This document shows, piece by piece, positions 1 through 13,083 of a DNA stretch of 64,000 nt. Position 1 is the stretch's first letter; every line of letters begins with the position of its first letter. Source of the DNA: Branchiostoma belcheri. Its lineage: Eukaryota > Chordata > Leptocardii > Amphioxiformes > Branchiostomatidae. The stretch lies in assembly GCF_001625305.1 (NCBI RefSeq), contig NW_017803379.1:1743355-1807354 (forward strand), read 5' to 3'. The notes below the pieces were generated by a model. That model was not told where the DNA came from and searched no databases. It saw only the letters and a program-made list of their open reading frames with translations. The position numbers and the translations under genes were made by a program.

Positions 1-1
1 A

Positions 2-211
2 AATCCCTTTGCTGGTACAAAAGAAGATATTAAAATGCTGAAAGGTATTACGTTTGAACAGGTATCTATCTCTTTCTATCATATGAATGTACAATTTGCG
101 TCAGAGGATATCACCTCTCCTCAGCTGTATCACACCTTTGGGCATTCCTCGCTTGAGGAAGAATCCCATGAAAGTGGTCCTGATAACACAACTGTCACAA
201 GACTGCTGTAA
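2..211 (+). CDS. Probable 3' coding end of an unidentified upstream gene (partial)
   Basis: An open frame runs in from the left edge and ends at TAA (209-211), giving about 69 residues. It is acidic and polar near the end (LEEESHESGPDNTTVTRLL), and its codon use looks more coding-like than the A+T-rich DNA after it. I do not recognise the family. A possible splice donor (CAG|GTATCT at about 54-62) means the exon could instead stop after residue 18, with intron following. No start is inside the window. Confidence 0.35.
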   Translation, partial: NPFAGTKEDIKMLKGITFEQVSISFYHMNVQFASEDITSPQLYHTFGHSSLEEESHESGPDNTTVTRLL

Positions 212-3200
212 AGTGCATGAGGGTAGAAAATGGGGCGTTAGCATTGGGTGATGGAGAAGGATAAGCTTTAAACACTCATTTTATGCAGTGATCCTTAAAA
301 GCCTTCCTATTCCCAGGATCACTAGACAGTGCTAGAGTTTTGAAGATGATAAGATGCATGAAAATCTTTTTGCTTGAAATCTATGGTGTTGTGAATAACT
401 TTGAAATGCTAGGGGTTATCAAGGAGGATTTTATAACCTTCTTGGGTTTACCAATTCTGTAAACTTGGGTATTAAATGCCGAAAGCTTGGAGAATTTTCA
501 TTCCATTTTCTCATCTGAAGTTCCCCAGTACTGTAAAAGCATTGCCATGTAAAACTTATACCCCGCAGCTGCTACTTGTTGTATATCCTACTTTCCCCCT
601 AGCAGCGTTTCACATTAAAGAGATCTACAATACCAGCTGCCATTTGTCTTGCTTTCTTTGCCGACTCCCTTTTGGCTCAGTGACAGATTACAGAGCTGCA
701 GTGTGTGTTAGGTGTTCCATGCCAGTGTCCCATGAGAAGGAAAGTTTTACCTGTTTGCAGATTTGTCAAACTAACTGTAGCATTAAATCTGATACATGTA
801 TATACGTGCCTGAAATGCGCTGTAGACATAGGAATTTGTCAGTCTGGAAATCAGCTATAACAGGACATTTACTTCTGCAAAATTTGAAGGGTTTGTCCTT
901 AATTGTAAACATTTACTTATAAACAATATAAATGTAGATATGAATCAACTAGGTTGTCTGTCTTTACTCTGTTAGAGACAGGCAAAAGTTATGACCATAT
1001 TGACAGAGAAAATTGGTATATCTTGCAGGAACAAGGTAAGAATTAGGTCAAACAATGCCAGAAGGTGAGCATATGTTTCCCAAGAGGAAAAAACCTTCCG
1101 CTGGGGAAACACCCTGTTCTTTCCACAGTTGTCATATTTTGCTCACAGCTTGTGTTGGAGAAAATAGATATATCTTATATTTCAAAAGGAAAGAATTAGG
1201 TCAAAGAATGCCAAAGAGAAGTATACAATCATGTATGTTTTGCGGAGATACCTAAAAAAATCTAGCACTGGGAAGAAGCGTTGACAGCCTTTGCTCACAG
1301 CATGTGTTGATGTATTACAGAGAGGCTGTGAGTGAGCAGCAGTGTGTGACCAGACCCAGCCCCCCCGCTGAAGACCCAGTGTGCAGAATCCTGCAGCTCA
1401 GGCAGGGTGAACAGGACAGGACAGGTGGGAGACAGTCACCATTACCATAAATATGGATTTACAACATTGTAGCAAACCTTTGCCTATAGTTCTCATCACG
1501 AGGGGCTTATATTCACTTTTTTCAGCCTGCAAAAATTGCTTTGCATGTTGCCATGGAGATGCATGTCTTCCTTAAAATCAAGCCAACATGCCCTTATAGC
1601 CATCTTCACACCTGTATCATTCATGAGAATGAATGGAGCTGATGTCCAAAATACTTCTTAACATTCATATAGAGCAGTGCAGAATATTATGCCTTAAACC
1701 TATCAACGTCACTTCATACTGAATTTCCCAGAAAACTTGCCATTACATATGCTGTGGGGAGCATTCAGTAAGCGCTATGGACGCTCTAAAATCAGCCAGG
1801 AGAAATTGATTGGCAGAATTAAGTTGCTGTGCACTGCAAACTGAAAACCCTTCTTACATAATGTAGCAATGAACAGGATGAAAAGATTACATGATCGCTT
1901 CTGTCAGATCATCAAAGCAGAAGAGTGGGGCTACCATCTCATCTTACCCTCGGTTGGGCATGCTCTGTCCAGTGGTTTTCAGTGTGAAGACATTCACCAA
2001 ACATGTTCACTGCTTTTGTTACTTACGGTTACATTGATTCAAAGTGAGTATTTCATATCCTGACTTTGAAGATTCATACTGACTTTGAAGTTTCTAGGTA
2101 ACTACATATCAAGGTACAACATCCTCTCTGTTTCTTACTTGTCATTTTCTTTTAGCCTCAAGCAGTACTGTAGGAACAGGTCTGAAAGCCCCGCCTGACA
2201 TGTTGGACTGAGTTGTTATCATGTTCGTAGGCATGTGTGCAGACTTCAAAATGATTGCAGCCTTTCAAGCTTGTGAAAAATATTGTTTGATATGGTTAAA
2301 ACCAGCGTCTTATAACTTTTTCTGTGGTTAATGGACCTTTTCATTTTTCCATTCCAAGGAAACAAAGGGATCTGCAAAACAACTAATTAAACTTTCTTGT
2401 CCAAAATATTGGCCTCAGAAAACAATCATGCCAATTGTGTTACAGTATCCAATAATTCAGTGCCTTGTTGCATTTTATGTGCAGCCTAGATTGTTCTGGG
2501 GGTAAGATTACAATTTTGGTGAGAAGATTTTTAGGACATAGCAAAATGTGACATATTTATCCTTGGTACTGAATCTGTAGTGGTTGTTAAAAGGCTATCA
2601 AATGGGAGAAAGTTGATCCAAGTATTACATGTATGTGGGTAGAGGTGTCATGTTTTTCATGTGGATGGTTGGATATGTTTATTATAGATGGATGCAATAT
2701 GCCTGTTTCCTTGCATTGCAAGGCTGGCATTTTTACATTAAACTCTTTTGGAGCCAAGAAGTCTAAATGATCTCCATATATATTGGTCTTTGTCAATAGT
2801 TTGGTTTTCAAATTTGTTGTCATCGGCAAAAGAAGAGCTACAAATTGTAGATTTTGTTTGTCTTGTGCACCTTTATTTACATTGATTTCAGATTTTCCAT
2901 AGCTTTATGTTCTGATTTCGTATTCAAATAAATTAAAGATACATGTACTTAAAAGCCAATCCATGTTTTCCTTGATGTCATGATAGATTTCCCTTTATGT
3001 TTTCACTTCTGGACTCCTGGTGGACTATCATATAATCAAAGTGCCTCTAGTTCCTTTGATACTTAAGAAGAAATCAATATCATGTTAAACCCCAGGCTAT
3101 TATTCTGTGAGTTATTCTGTATCATGGTAGGAGATAAAATTTTTATTATTTTTATGATTTACAAAGTAGCCTCAGGGGGAGCAGGTATTGGTCAATCTTT

Positions 3201-5060
3201 ATTAGATCAAAAAGTTTCAATCCAAGGAAACTGCATTGCAGTTACAGGCAACATTTACATGTGCTGATTCTTGTCAGTTTTTTTTCAATATCGAATTTCT
3301 TTGCAGGTACAAACAGAGCATTTTATTGGTTAGCATTGTATATTTTACTAGCTATATTATATATATCCACATACACTTTGAACTATACTCAGGATATAGA
3401 ATGACATAGGGTCATTTTAAATTTCTTTAAAGACGCAAACTGGGTTCTTTCATTAACATCTACATTTCTTATGCAATGTGGTTGTAAAATGGTTCCAAAA
3501 TGATATATATTTCAAGGGCCGTAGAATAAGTAATTTTTTTTACAATAAATGGTGTTTGATTATGGGTGAGTGATATCACCTTTGTGGTGAGATGGTAACA
3601 AATCGCTCACTCACCCTATTGCATGAGGTGCATAACTTCACTAGACTTCGCTGTCCGCTAACAAATAATGTGTCAACATACATTCATCAAGAAGACATTA
3701 CTAAAATGTTGGGATGTACAGTATGTTGGATAATTCATGGTACCCGCACACATGGGTTTTTGTTCATTTCAAGGGGATTAGGCTTTTATTTGGTTTTAGC
3801 ACAGGGATTACCGTAATGATGGTCATTTGTTATTTTTTTCCATCAAACTGTCAGTGACTTATTGATGTCTTGTGGGAAATGAGGGCAGAGGTCCATTTTA
3901 CTGGACTTCACTGGAACTTTTTCTTTATCCAAGAAATGCTAAGGGGCTATGAAAATATGGAGATACACTGGAGTCAATGTGACTCCAGTGAATTATTGTT
4001 ACTCAGTTGAACAGAAATCTGCAATGATCACTGTATTTTCAGATTCCTGATTGGAAAATAAAATATGAAAAAAGGACCCTAAGAACCAAGTTATCAAATT
4101 GTTGTGGCCTTATTGCTTTTTCATTGCAGCAATAATCATTATGTGTAGCTTAATACTATCACCATATGGCCCTCCTTGAAACAGGAAATTGGAGAAGAGA
4201 CATGGTGCATTTCAGAGCTAATCGAATGAACATTGAAATGTAGCCACCCAGGCCAAAGTCAACATTAAGCTAATATGTTTCAGACAGAAACTTGATTGCC
4301 TGAGAGTTTCTGAGATAAATCTTGCAGGTTCATTGCTGATATGCTGATACTCTGCCAGCTGTGGCTGCCAAGTTGCCGCTTCACACATCCATCATTCTCT
4401 TTCTCTGATATCTTTTCTAAAAATCAATTCTGTAGTGCTGCATGTGTGTAGGACCAAAGCCTGCCAAACTTACAAATAAAATGTGGTAAAGCATCTGCTT
4501 TAAGCTACACCATTTGCAATTAGATATAAATTGAACTCCTACTCCTACTCCAAACATGAAAAGTTCATGTTTTCTGACAGAATTTTGTTCCTGAATGAAC
4601 AAGGGCAAAAGACCTGAAGTCAGGCTTCTATATTATTCTACAGATTGCACAGTCTTGGGTAGGAAGAAAGCAAAAATGATTTTGCGTGAGACTGTGTAAT
4701 AATGGAAAAAGAGTTGCTTTGGATGAATATCACGAAATTAACTGGACAAAGATGTGCAAAGGCTCATCTAACCGCCTTCCCTATGGCTTGTCCAGTTCTA
4801 TTTGTAGCTGCAGATTTATAGCTGTAAAATCTAACAAATGTGTTGTTTTCTATACATGAGATAGAGGTTAAAGAATGGTTTAACACTGGTCATCTCAATT
4901 TAGGAAAGTCACTGGCCATTTGGAATGTCAAGTAAAAATTCACATTTTGCATTCAAGTTTCACATCAGTGCGCAGGTCTTGATGTAAGGAGTATAGTGAT
5001 ATGAAAATTATTGTTCTGCAGTATTCATAACTTTAGATATCATTTATAGAAAATGCAAGC
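212..5060. other. A+T-rich non-coding stretch without a recognisable gene
   Basis: Only short anonymous open frames are present; the longest, 476-922 (+), has no recognisable domain. The left part may be 3'UTR of the gene ending at 211, as an AATAAA-type signal occurs near 2926. A degenerate duplication is visible at about 1001-1110 and 1150-1260: the string GAATTAGGTCAAA(C/G)AATGCCA occurs in both, with related flanks. Nothing else can be supported. Confidence 0.5.
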
Positions 5061-5062
5061 AG

Positions 5063-5358
5063 ACCGACGGGTTTTTCAGCACCCCGACAGGGCTAGCAGC
5101 TACCCCGTCAGGACCAAATCACAGGACCGTCGGTGTAAAGTACTCACCCCGTCGGTGTAAGGTACTCACCCCGTCGGGGTGACACTGTCATAATCACTAA
5201 ACCCGACGGGGTAATGTCACCCCGACGGGGTGGGAGTTCTGGTCAAAGAGGTGCAAAATCCCAAAACAAAGCCAGGAAAGGTGTGAATTGATCAGTCTAT
5301 ACACACCGACGGGGCAAGTTTACCCCGATCGGGGTGAGCTCTGATCCCGTCGGGGTGA
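5063..5358. repeat. Cluster 1 of CCCCGTCGGGG-type palindromic repeats
   Basis: About ten copies of a near-palindrome with core CCCCGTCGGGG, or its variant CCCCGACGGGG, lie within 300 bases of A+T-rich DNA. Examples start near 5063, 5081, 5101, 5124, 5145, 5167, 5201, 5219, 5303, 5321 (expanded to CCCCGATCGGGG) and 5344. Copies are often flanked by A and T so the palindrome extends to ACCCCGTCGGGGT, and spacing is irregular. A second cluster with the same core lies about 4 kb downstream. No coding function is seen. Confidence 0.85.
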
Positions 5359-6512
5359 GCTCAGACAGTCATCCAATCCAATTGATGTGCAAAATCGACA
5401 TTATCAGGACAAAGAATAAGCATGGAGAGCACAATCCACACTCTTCTATCTGCCCCTTTCAGCCAACTATAAGGGTCACAAAAAAAGAAGAAATTCCAGA
5501 GAGCTTACAAACACATACTCACTAACTCCAAAGCTAATGTCTAATAGAATTTTACCGACATGATCAATATTGACTGAAGGAGGCCATATAAAATAATACT
5601 TAAATTTATTTCCTTCAGTCTATTTGTAAGAATTGAGATGTAGAACACACAGGTCTTGCAAATAAATTGATCAAGTTCCTCAATTGCTATTACACTGGCC
5701 ACAATATTCGGGGATCGAAATTAATGGCTTAGCAGCTGAAAACAGTCGTTCTTGTGAATATTGCCCACAAATTTTCATATGGTCATAATCGTGTCATATA
5801 ATGAGCAAAATGCCTTAGCTGGTCAAGAATGGGAGCAATCTCTGATAATTGTCACAAAAAGGGAGGTTCTCTCTTTTACCTCCTTTGTCTGAGAGGAAGG
5901 AGGCCCTTTGTTATAATGTCTGTCATTCAAAATACACACTGCAAGCAGTGCAAATCAGGACTCACTATTCTTCTCAGATATTTGGAGGCATCATGATAAG
6001 AAATATGTTGAGAAACTAGGAAGTTGGAACATACATTAATTTTGAACCTTGGTACCACCAGGTGCAGAGTATTTTTGTGAGGATGTCATGAAATCTTTAA
6101 ACCAAGGAGCTTTAAAAAGCTTGGTGTGACTTGCTGAGAAACTTGACATCGTGTGTATTTTGTCCCATTGTTCTGTCTGAGACAAGTTAATTGGCTGCAT
6201 TGTTTACTTATTGAGACTTTTTACAGCGAAAGGAGCTTTCATCAATTTTAATGAAAGCTCTTTGCAGCCACTTATAATAATAGGTAGACACACAAGCGGC
6301 CATTGGTGCCCTACAAAATAGTCTACTGAGTACATCCTACATTCATATTTCATGGCTGGAGAAATACTTGAATGATGTGTTTTTTGTCTACTGTATAACT
6401 ACTACGGTCAAAATGTACTTCTGTAAATGGGGAGAAACGACACTTTGGGTGGGTGGGGACATTTTGTAGCATGGTCTGTTCCATCAAGGTCCTTGGTTCC
6501 ATTTGCTGTAGG

Positions 6513-6579
6513 ATCTCCAAGCAGATCCTATACTGTGACAAAGCTGACAGCCTTGTCACAGTAGGATCTGCTTGGAGAT
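6513..6579. repeat. Hairpin-forming element (MITE-like inverted repeat)
   Basis: The left arm, ATCTCCAAGCAGATCCTA followed by CTGTGACAA after a two-base bulge, is complementary to the right arm at about 6551-6579. The stem is roughly 27 bp with a loop of about 10 bases. The same arm sequence occurs alone near 6914-6928 and, shortened, near 41459, which suggests a dispersed element rather than a unique hairpin. A small inverted-repeat transposon remnant is the simplest reading. Confidence 0.65.
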
Positions 6580-6599
6580 TATAGGTCGGTGGGTGTGAT

Positions 6600-9260
6600 G
6601 TTTGAAGAAAAAAGTGATTTTGCCCTTCTCCGATAACTTTCTTTTCTACAGACCCTGGAGTATTTTCTACATTACAACCACAGCAATGATTTACAAATGT
6701 ACTAGTATTTCTATGCAAGAAGGTATAAAATGAAATTTAATAGGGAGGACACCATTACTGTCCTTTCAAAGAGTCTCAGGTGTGCAGTTCCAACTTCACG
6801 TTGACGTGCCAATTACCCCCAATTTACATAATGTGCACTGGTTTGGGTTGGCTTGAGAGTTGAGACCTTTGTTTTTGTTCAGAGAACTGTGGTGACTGGA
6901 AATGAAGCACTAGCTCCAAGCAGATCCTAAGGTGGCAAAAAGAAATATGAAATTGGCCAGGCAGTATCCATCGGCCAGAGAGGGTCCAATTTTCCTTGGG
7001 TTGGAGATAAGAAATAAAGGACAGTATCCTGACCAAGAAGGTTTATTGCAAGTCAGATATCCTGAGCTGTTATTAGATTGTGCCCGGTCAGTTTCAACCT
7101 GTCAACTCACCCAGAAAACTACAACTTTGAGTGGGTTGATTTTGCTTTTAGCAAATTTTCAGGGAAGAAGAAGGAATTTCAGTGGCAAAGCAATCAGAAT
7201 CCCATAGACTTTTGAGACAGTAGGGACAGAGGGTTCAAAAGTGGGGGGGGGGGAAATGTTAGCTTATTTAAGTCACTAAATTTGCCCACTACATGCTCAA
7301 CAGTTGTGCTAGGTAGATAGACCTCTCTGATGTGCCTGGTAAATGCAACTACTTGTACATACCAGGATGCGTTATTATAATATTAACAAGTATCCAATGC
7401 ATGAAATTTATATACAACTAGTACTGGTTTCCAAACCTGGCTCATGCTAATAATTCAGTCATTAAAATCTTTAAAAAGTGGCTAAAATATTCCTTAGAAT
7501 CTAGCCAACATGGTTAAAGTTTACCTATTCGCTATTGTAAGCACTATTCACATGACATTAATCAAAATGCCAAACAAATGGATAAACCTGGAATTTGTTT
7601 ATATTCAGTCTTTGTTTTGGTCCGTCCATATTGGGGCAAATTATTCTTGTGTTGGCGGCCATGTTTTTGACTGTGAAGTTGAAATATGATTGAAATGTTG
7701 GAAAGTTGTTCCAAATTATTTCCAGTTTTGGCAACAAAATACTAGACTAATAAATATGAGCCTAAATAAGACTATTAAGTAGATAAGCAAGAAGCCTAAT
7801 ATTCACAACTTGAGCCTGCTTTCAAAGCAAGGAATCATACAATCCTCTATTTCTGTCCAACAGTACCCATTCGGTAATTATTCTGCTCCAGGTACAATTG
7901 TTATGCGGGTTAAAACTAGGTCAGCTATTGTTCTTGACATGCAAATGTCACTGTCCAATTATCAACTTGATACAAATTATCCTATAAGGGAGTGTACATG
8001 TGTTACATGCCAAATTACTGGTAGTATCTCGGCAGCTTGTACTGGGTCACCCAGGAAAAGCCAGAAAGATAGCCCATGTGAAAACTAAAGAACATTGTAA
8101 TTGACTATTTGGCCCTTCATCCAGTCAGATTTTCTGCTATCTGGCACCTAACATTGCACTTGGCCATGGGTTTATAGATACATGTAGTAGTATGTGTATT
8201 TTTGTTTGCTGCATTGACTGTTAGCACCTATGAAGTATAAAAAAATAATAGCAATGGTTACAGATTTTATTATGATGCATACTTCTCAAAGTCTGAGTAA
8301 GGCCACACCTATTTAATTCCTTGGTTATCGGATTTTCTAGAAAAATAACGGAGCGGGCGGAAAAAATAAAAATAAAAACAGGCCTAGGCTTCCTATTATG
8401 GCCCAAAATGGTACGATAGGAGCCATGCAGTCCGCACACCAGGCTGGTTCAAAATTTAAACAATCATTTTGAACTTTTAATGATACCATTGCATTGAAAG
8501 ATGGAATGACTGTAACAAGTAGTAAGGAAAGGACTGTTTTCAACTGTTCAGGGCAAAATATGAGCATTTTGCAGTTGATTTTGAATTTTTATTTTTATTT
8601 GCAAATCAGAAAAAAATGAAGCGGTGAATCCGTTAACCAAGAAATTAACTTGGTGTGGCCAAAGTGCAAGCAAAATTTTTCTTCTTTGTCTGGTGCAGGT
8701 TATGTTTACTGCACCAGTGCAGGTATGCAGTGAAAAATATTTTGAGCCCTGGGGTATTCTGCTAATGATAGATGAGTTTATCCATGGAGTTTGAAAAGTT
8801 GTTATCAACGTTTATTAAATTTTTAGCCATGTCCAAACTCTATTCTTAGTGTTAGCCAGGTTAGAGGTTATAACCTCCTTGCTAGAATTCATCCTACAGT
8901 GAGCTAGGTATTGTTGGACAAAGACTAGATTTTTAACCTCCTTGTTAGGACCTACAGGATTGTACATGTCATGTACATATATGGCACTCATGTGGAGCAG
9001 GTTGACTGGTCAATCATATCCATTCCTGCCATGTCAGAGATATCCATGACTCATTTGTATCTTTGAAGACAATGTTCTTTCATAATCCTGGAAAATACAG
9101 TCTAGAAAAACTGCAGGAATACACACAGAACTACAATAATGAAGTGATATAATAAACTGTGTATAAACCGCCATCAACCTAGAAGCAAGTTTAATGTTAA
9201 TTTTTTAAACTTCATTGGGAAATTACTTTCAGTCTGGTCTGAAGGCTTAGGCCATTAGCA
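6600..9260. other. Non-coding stretch, nothing recognised
   Basis: No exon-like segment with matching splice sites and a recognisable protein was found. There is a short G homopolymer near 7242 and a stray copy of the hairpin arm near 6914. The frames at 6932-7207 and 7810-8088 show no domain. Confidence 0.45.
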
Positions 9261-9267
9261 ACCTGAC

Positions 9268-9542
9268 ACACCGACGGGGCTGTTTAACACACCGACGGGG
9301 CTGTCCAACCCCGTCGGGGTAACCTTTGAGCCCAGACTTCTCATGAATTATCACACAAACTTGCTAATTACACTGGTGTGAAGATGTGAATTCTCATTAA
9401 TTCAGTGGTTTTCATGGAGTGTTCATGAGGATAATTGGATGCGGTCTGGGTGCGGGGTGGGTTTCCACCCCGTCGGGGTAGAGTTTACTACCGACCGGGG
9501 TGGGCTGTTGATCCTGTCGGTGTGGCTTGTACACCGACGGGA
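9268..9542. repeat. Cluster 2 of CCCCGTCGGGG-type palindromic repeats
   Basis: About seven copies of the core seen at 5063-5358, starting near 9268, 9289, 9307, 9465, 9490 (CCGACCGGGG), 9511 and 9531. The 9307 and 9465 copies are the full ACCCCGTCGGGGT palindrome. The two clusters share the core and its variants but not the intervening DNA. That argues against duplication of one long segment. Confidence 0.85.
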
Positions 9543-9899
9543 TTGCAATTTTTAAAGTGAAATATCTTGACAAATATGTATGTTTTGACCATAAAAAAAT
9601 AACCTGGTACTGAGGATAACATGATCTTTCAAATGGTATGTAAAAATTTACTGTACCTGCAGAAATGGCAAAGTTGAAAATCAGGGATTTCAACATGGCC
9701 GTCTGCAAATTCGGAAAGTGACATTCCAAAATTGAAGTGACCAGTGTTGTTTTATTGTCCAAACAGTACCCGTGCAGTCGCAGCCTTTATACGGCTGAAT
9801 TGATGCAGGGTATCACATAATAATCAATACAAATCACAATTACAACAATCAAATAATACACATGATACACATATTTGTTCTACAATTATTTCTTGTGGA

Positions 9900-10144
9900 A
9901 CTGTCGCAAGGGTCTGTGTGGCTGCCATTCGGCGCCACAAGGTGACCTCAATACGACTTTCCCCAACCGAAGTTAGGTACCCATTCACACCTGGGTGGAG
10001 TGAGGAAATTCGTGTAAAGTGCCTTTCCCAAGGGCACAACGTCAGGCGCATGTTCAGACATGTCGAGGGTACGACGCGGAATCGAACCCGGGTCTCCCCG
10101 CTTCATAGTCGATTGCTCTAACCACTACACCACCCGACGCCACT
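9900..10144 (-). mobile_element. tRNA-derived SINE
   Basis: Read on the - strand the element begins GTGGCGTCGGGTGGTGTAG. A pol III A box, TGGTGTAGTGG, lies at 10122-10132 and a B box, GGTTCGATTCC, at 10078-10088. Downstream is a conserved-looking body with GGGAAAGGCACTTTACACG and TTTCCTCACTCCACCCAGG, wording I recall from SINEs of marine invertebrates. The head would fold only partly as a tRNA and runs on into the SINE body, so this is not a tRNA gene. The 3' limit is approximate. Confidence 0.85.
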
Positions 10145-13083
10145 AGCATCATTGAAAAGAAATATGGTGTGTTTGTTGACACTTAATCTGGCTAAGACGT
10201 ACAATGTACATCCATTGCTGTGTGTCATGCTACCAAAATTTTATTGCATTGTCCTTTCAATGAACCCGTAGAAAGGGATGACTAGCTTAGGAGGTGATCA
10301 CAGCTATTGGAAGTCCAGTGCAATGGTGTATGACCACGAGGAAATAGTCCGGACTGACACAGCAATTCTGTATCATTAAAAGGCAGAAACGAGTGTGTCT
10401 GAGTCAGGAGGGAATGTGTGATGCGCTTAAATTGTTGCCCCAGGGAACAGTAATTCATAGAGGGCCAGTGAGGCACAGAGGTATACAAGGATATTATAAC
10501 CTGTAAGATTGTTCTGTATAGCATCAATGGATAAACAAAGTTTGAAACTTACTACAGTACTTACCAACTCAGTCCCTCAACTTGACCTGTTATAGTCCTG
10601 TGACAAAGTAGACATTGAGATATAAGAAATAGAAGTTTGGTACTAACTGGTGCCAAAACATTTGTGCCTCACTGCTGATATCTCATAGAAAGGTTACAAG
10701 TCACGATTAAGACTTGCTTCCTTGTTGAGAAACTGGATCATGGCTAGACACACAGCTTATGGAGAATGAATTCTTTACAAAGTTGGTCACTTGTTAATGA
10801 AAAGAGTTAGCCGGCAATTTAGGGGAAAATCCCACATGGCGTCGATTTACGTCATTGTAATCAATTCCACCCATGGATGTCAAATGACATGTCTTTCTGA
10901 GCCTTTCATGCATTAATCTGGGCTCTTCCAACGAAGCTGGTAGCTATAGGAACCAATAAGTCCATCCTTACAAAAGTTTGATAGTTAAAGACCAACATGG
11001 CAATCTACTTTTCCTAGTTCATATATAATATAAGCACATACTTACAGATTTTGGTGCCAAGGGTTATCATTCATGTACATGCAGTCAAACTTATGATTAT
11101 CACATAAGAATAAATCTATAAATTCTAAGCCGACCAACTTCTTCATACTTTTTATTAGAGGTATGAAATTCATAGATCTAGAGTCTGGTTGTCAAATTTG
11201 AAGTCTGGCCTCACCACAAGGCTTCCAGTCATTGGCACCTCGGAACTGGTTTTGACAAAGGGAATTAAGTTTAGTCCTACAGGGCTTCCAGATATAACTT
11301 CAAGTTCTATTTTACCAGTCACTTATAATAGATAAAAGATTTAAATCTCACAAAAGCTGATTCATCCATACAGTCTAAAGCACATTTCAATGAAAAATGA
11401 TCATAGTGAAAGAAAGTGGCTGTGAGTAGATATATGTAGTATAATCTGTAATAGGTAGAGTCAGTATTTATTGGACTCAATTTACACTCTAGGAGATCCA
11501 TAGCTCTCGGTAGCATACCCACGTCCTGCCTCCAATTTGACTTACGTACTTTTGACTTACTTGATAGCCTATTCTGCTGTACAGTGTTATAACTCACTAC
11601 TACCTGCCAGGGCACCCCCATTTAGGAAGTTGTTATGCCCCAGGTTTATGACGTTTCCCATTCCACACATACCCGTTAGATTGCCAATTCCACAGCTGGC
11701 ATTAAGTACGTGACAGCCACAATTATACCAAGGTAAGAACATAAACAACTTTTCACAAGTGAAATTTTTATATAGATACATCTGGGTGGGTGGAGAGATA
11801 CTTAAGGCGCCCCAAGAGTGTAAAAAAGGCTGTTTCGTTGATGATACTGCGACTGATACGTTTTTGTGATTGAATCTCTTTTATGGTGTCAGATGGGGAT
11901 TGGTTAGAGACACCGTTTACGAGAGCTCTACATTGGTCAGCAGTCAGGCAAAGTAAATGTTATGACTTCTGAAGTCCATTTTTCAGCCCAGTTTATTTCA
12001 TGGAATTTTGTCACTCATGCTCTTGGATATCAAGAACGTTTGGGTTGATAGAGACTAAGTCAGTACCTGGCAGGGAAACAGTTGCTCAACCTTCTCAATG
12101 CTGCTTAACAAGTAAACAATTTGTACCAAAACTGTACTTAACCAGAACAGATCAAGGGCTGAATTAGATATTAACCTTGGCAACAACTGTGCACCCTTGT
12201 TTTCTTCTACTGGATTTATAACTAAGTTGCTTGCTGCAATAGTTAATAGCACCATGCAAAATTGAACTTTATATGCAAAATCTTGTTGGATACAGCTCTT
12301 GTATCAAATAATTAAGATGAGTACAACTTTTTCTTGTTATAGATAATTTCATTTCCCACTTAGTCTAGTATCACTAAAGAAAAGCTTAGTTTTCTATTTA
12401 CTTAAAGTTTTGGTATCGTACCACGGAAAAGTGCCAATACTTCCCCCAACCTCGTCTACTCAAATTCTTAGAATCTCAAAAGATTTCCTGAAATTTCCTT
12501 GTGTCTTCTGTCCTGACAATATATCGTATCTTTTGAGAACCACCTTGAGATTTTGAACCACCCTGTTTTACTCCTGCAGATGTTTCAGACCACGATGATT
12601 CAAATTTCCCCGAGTCAGCAAGACTGCAATTTATGATATTGCTTTCTGGCACTCCTCCAAGTTGAGGCCTTTATTGATAAAACATGTCATAGTCTTTCTT
12701 TTGCAATGCACATGAGGTCTTAGTACCAAGGGAGGAGCAAGGGAAAGATTCATGTTATTGAATCGCATATTGTAACGTACCAATTATATATCTTCTGGCA
12801 ACCATGTCTTGCATAGCAAATTACCTGCGCTGGCAAATGCAATGTTTTTTGCTAGAAGATTTTCCATCCAATCCTGTTGAAATTTGACAAGTACAATGTC
12901 GTGTATTTTAAGGAGGCGTCAAGATACACTACAGTAACTGTAACATTTAAGTTATGGCCCATTTTGCTCTCAGGCTGGATAATAGAATATTATGCATTTG
13001 CTAGTCCTTGTCTCCAGTATTTCATACAAAGCTGAATATTGTTACAGGTCTGTAAAGTGTAATGTTATGAAAATGTACTGATA
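10145..13083. other. Non-coding stretch, nothing recognised
   Basis: A+T-rich DNA with only short anonymous frames. The frame at 11319-11621 (-) has no recognisable domain. I searched here for the missing N-terminal PDE2A exons and found none I could support. Confidence 0.4.

Noticed and set aside
476-922. 148-codon open frame on the + strand
   Set aside because: No recognisable domain, no splice support, and repeated short cysteine-containing stretches typical of translated A+T-rich DNA. More likely 3'UTR or spacer.
10078-10144. Possible tRNA gene (A and B boxes present)
   Set aside because: The sequence runs on directly into a conserved SINE body and the cloverleaf is imperfect. It is a tRNA-derived SINE head.
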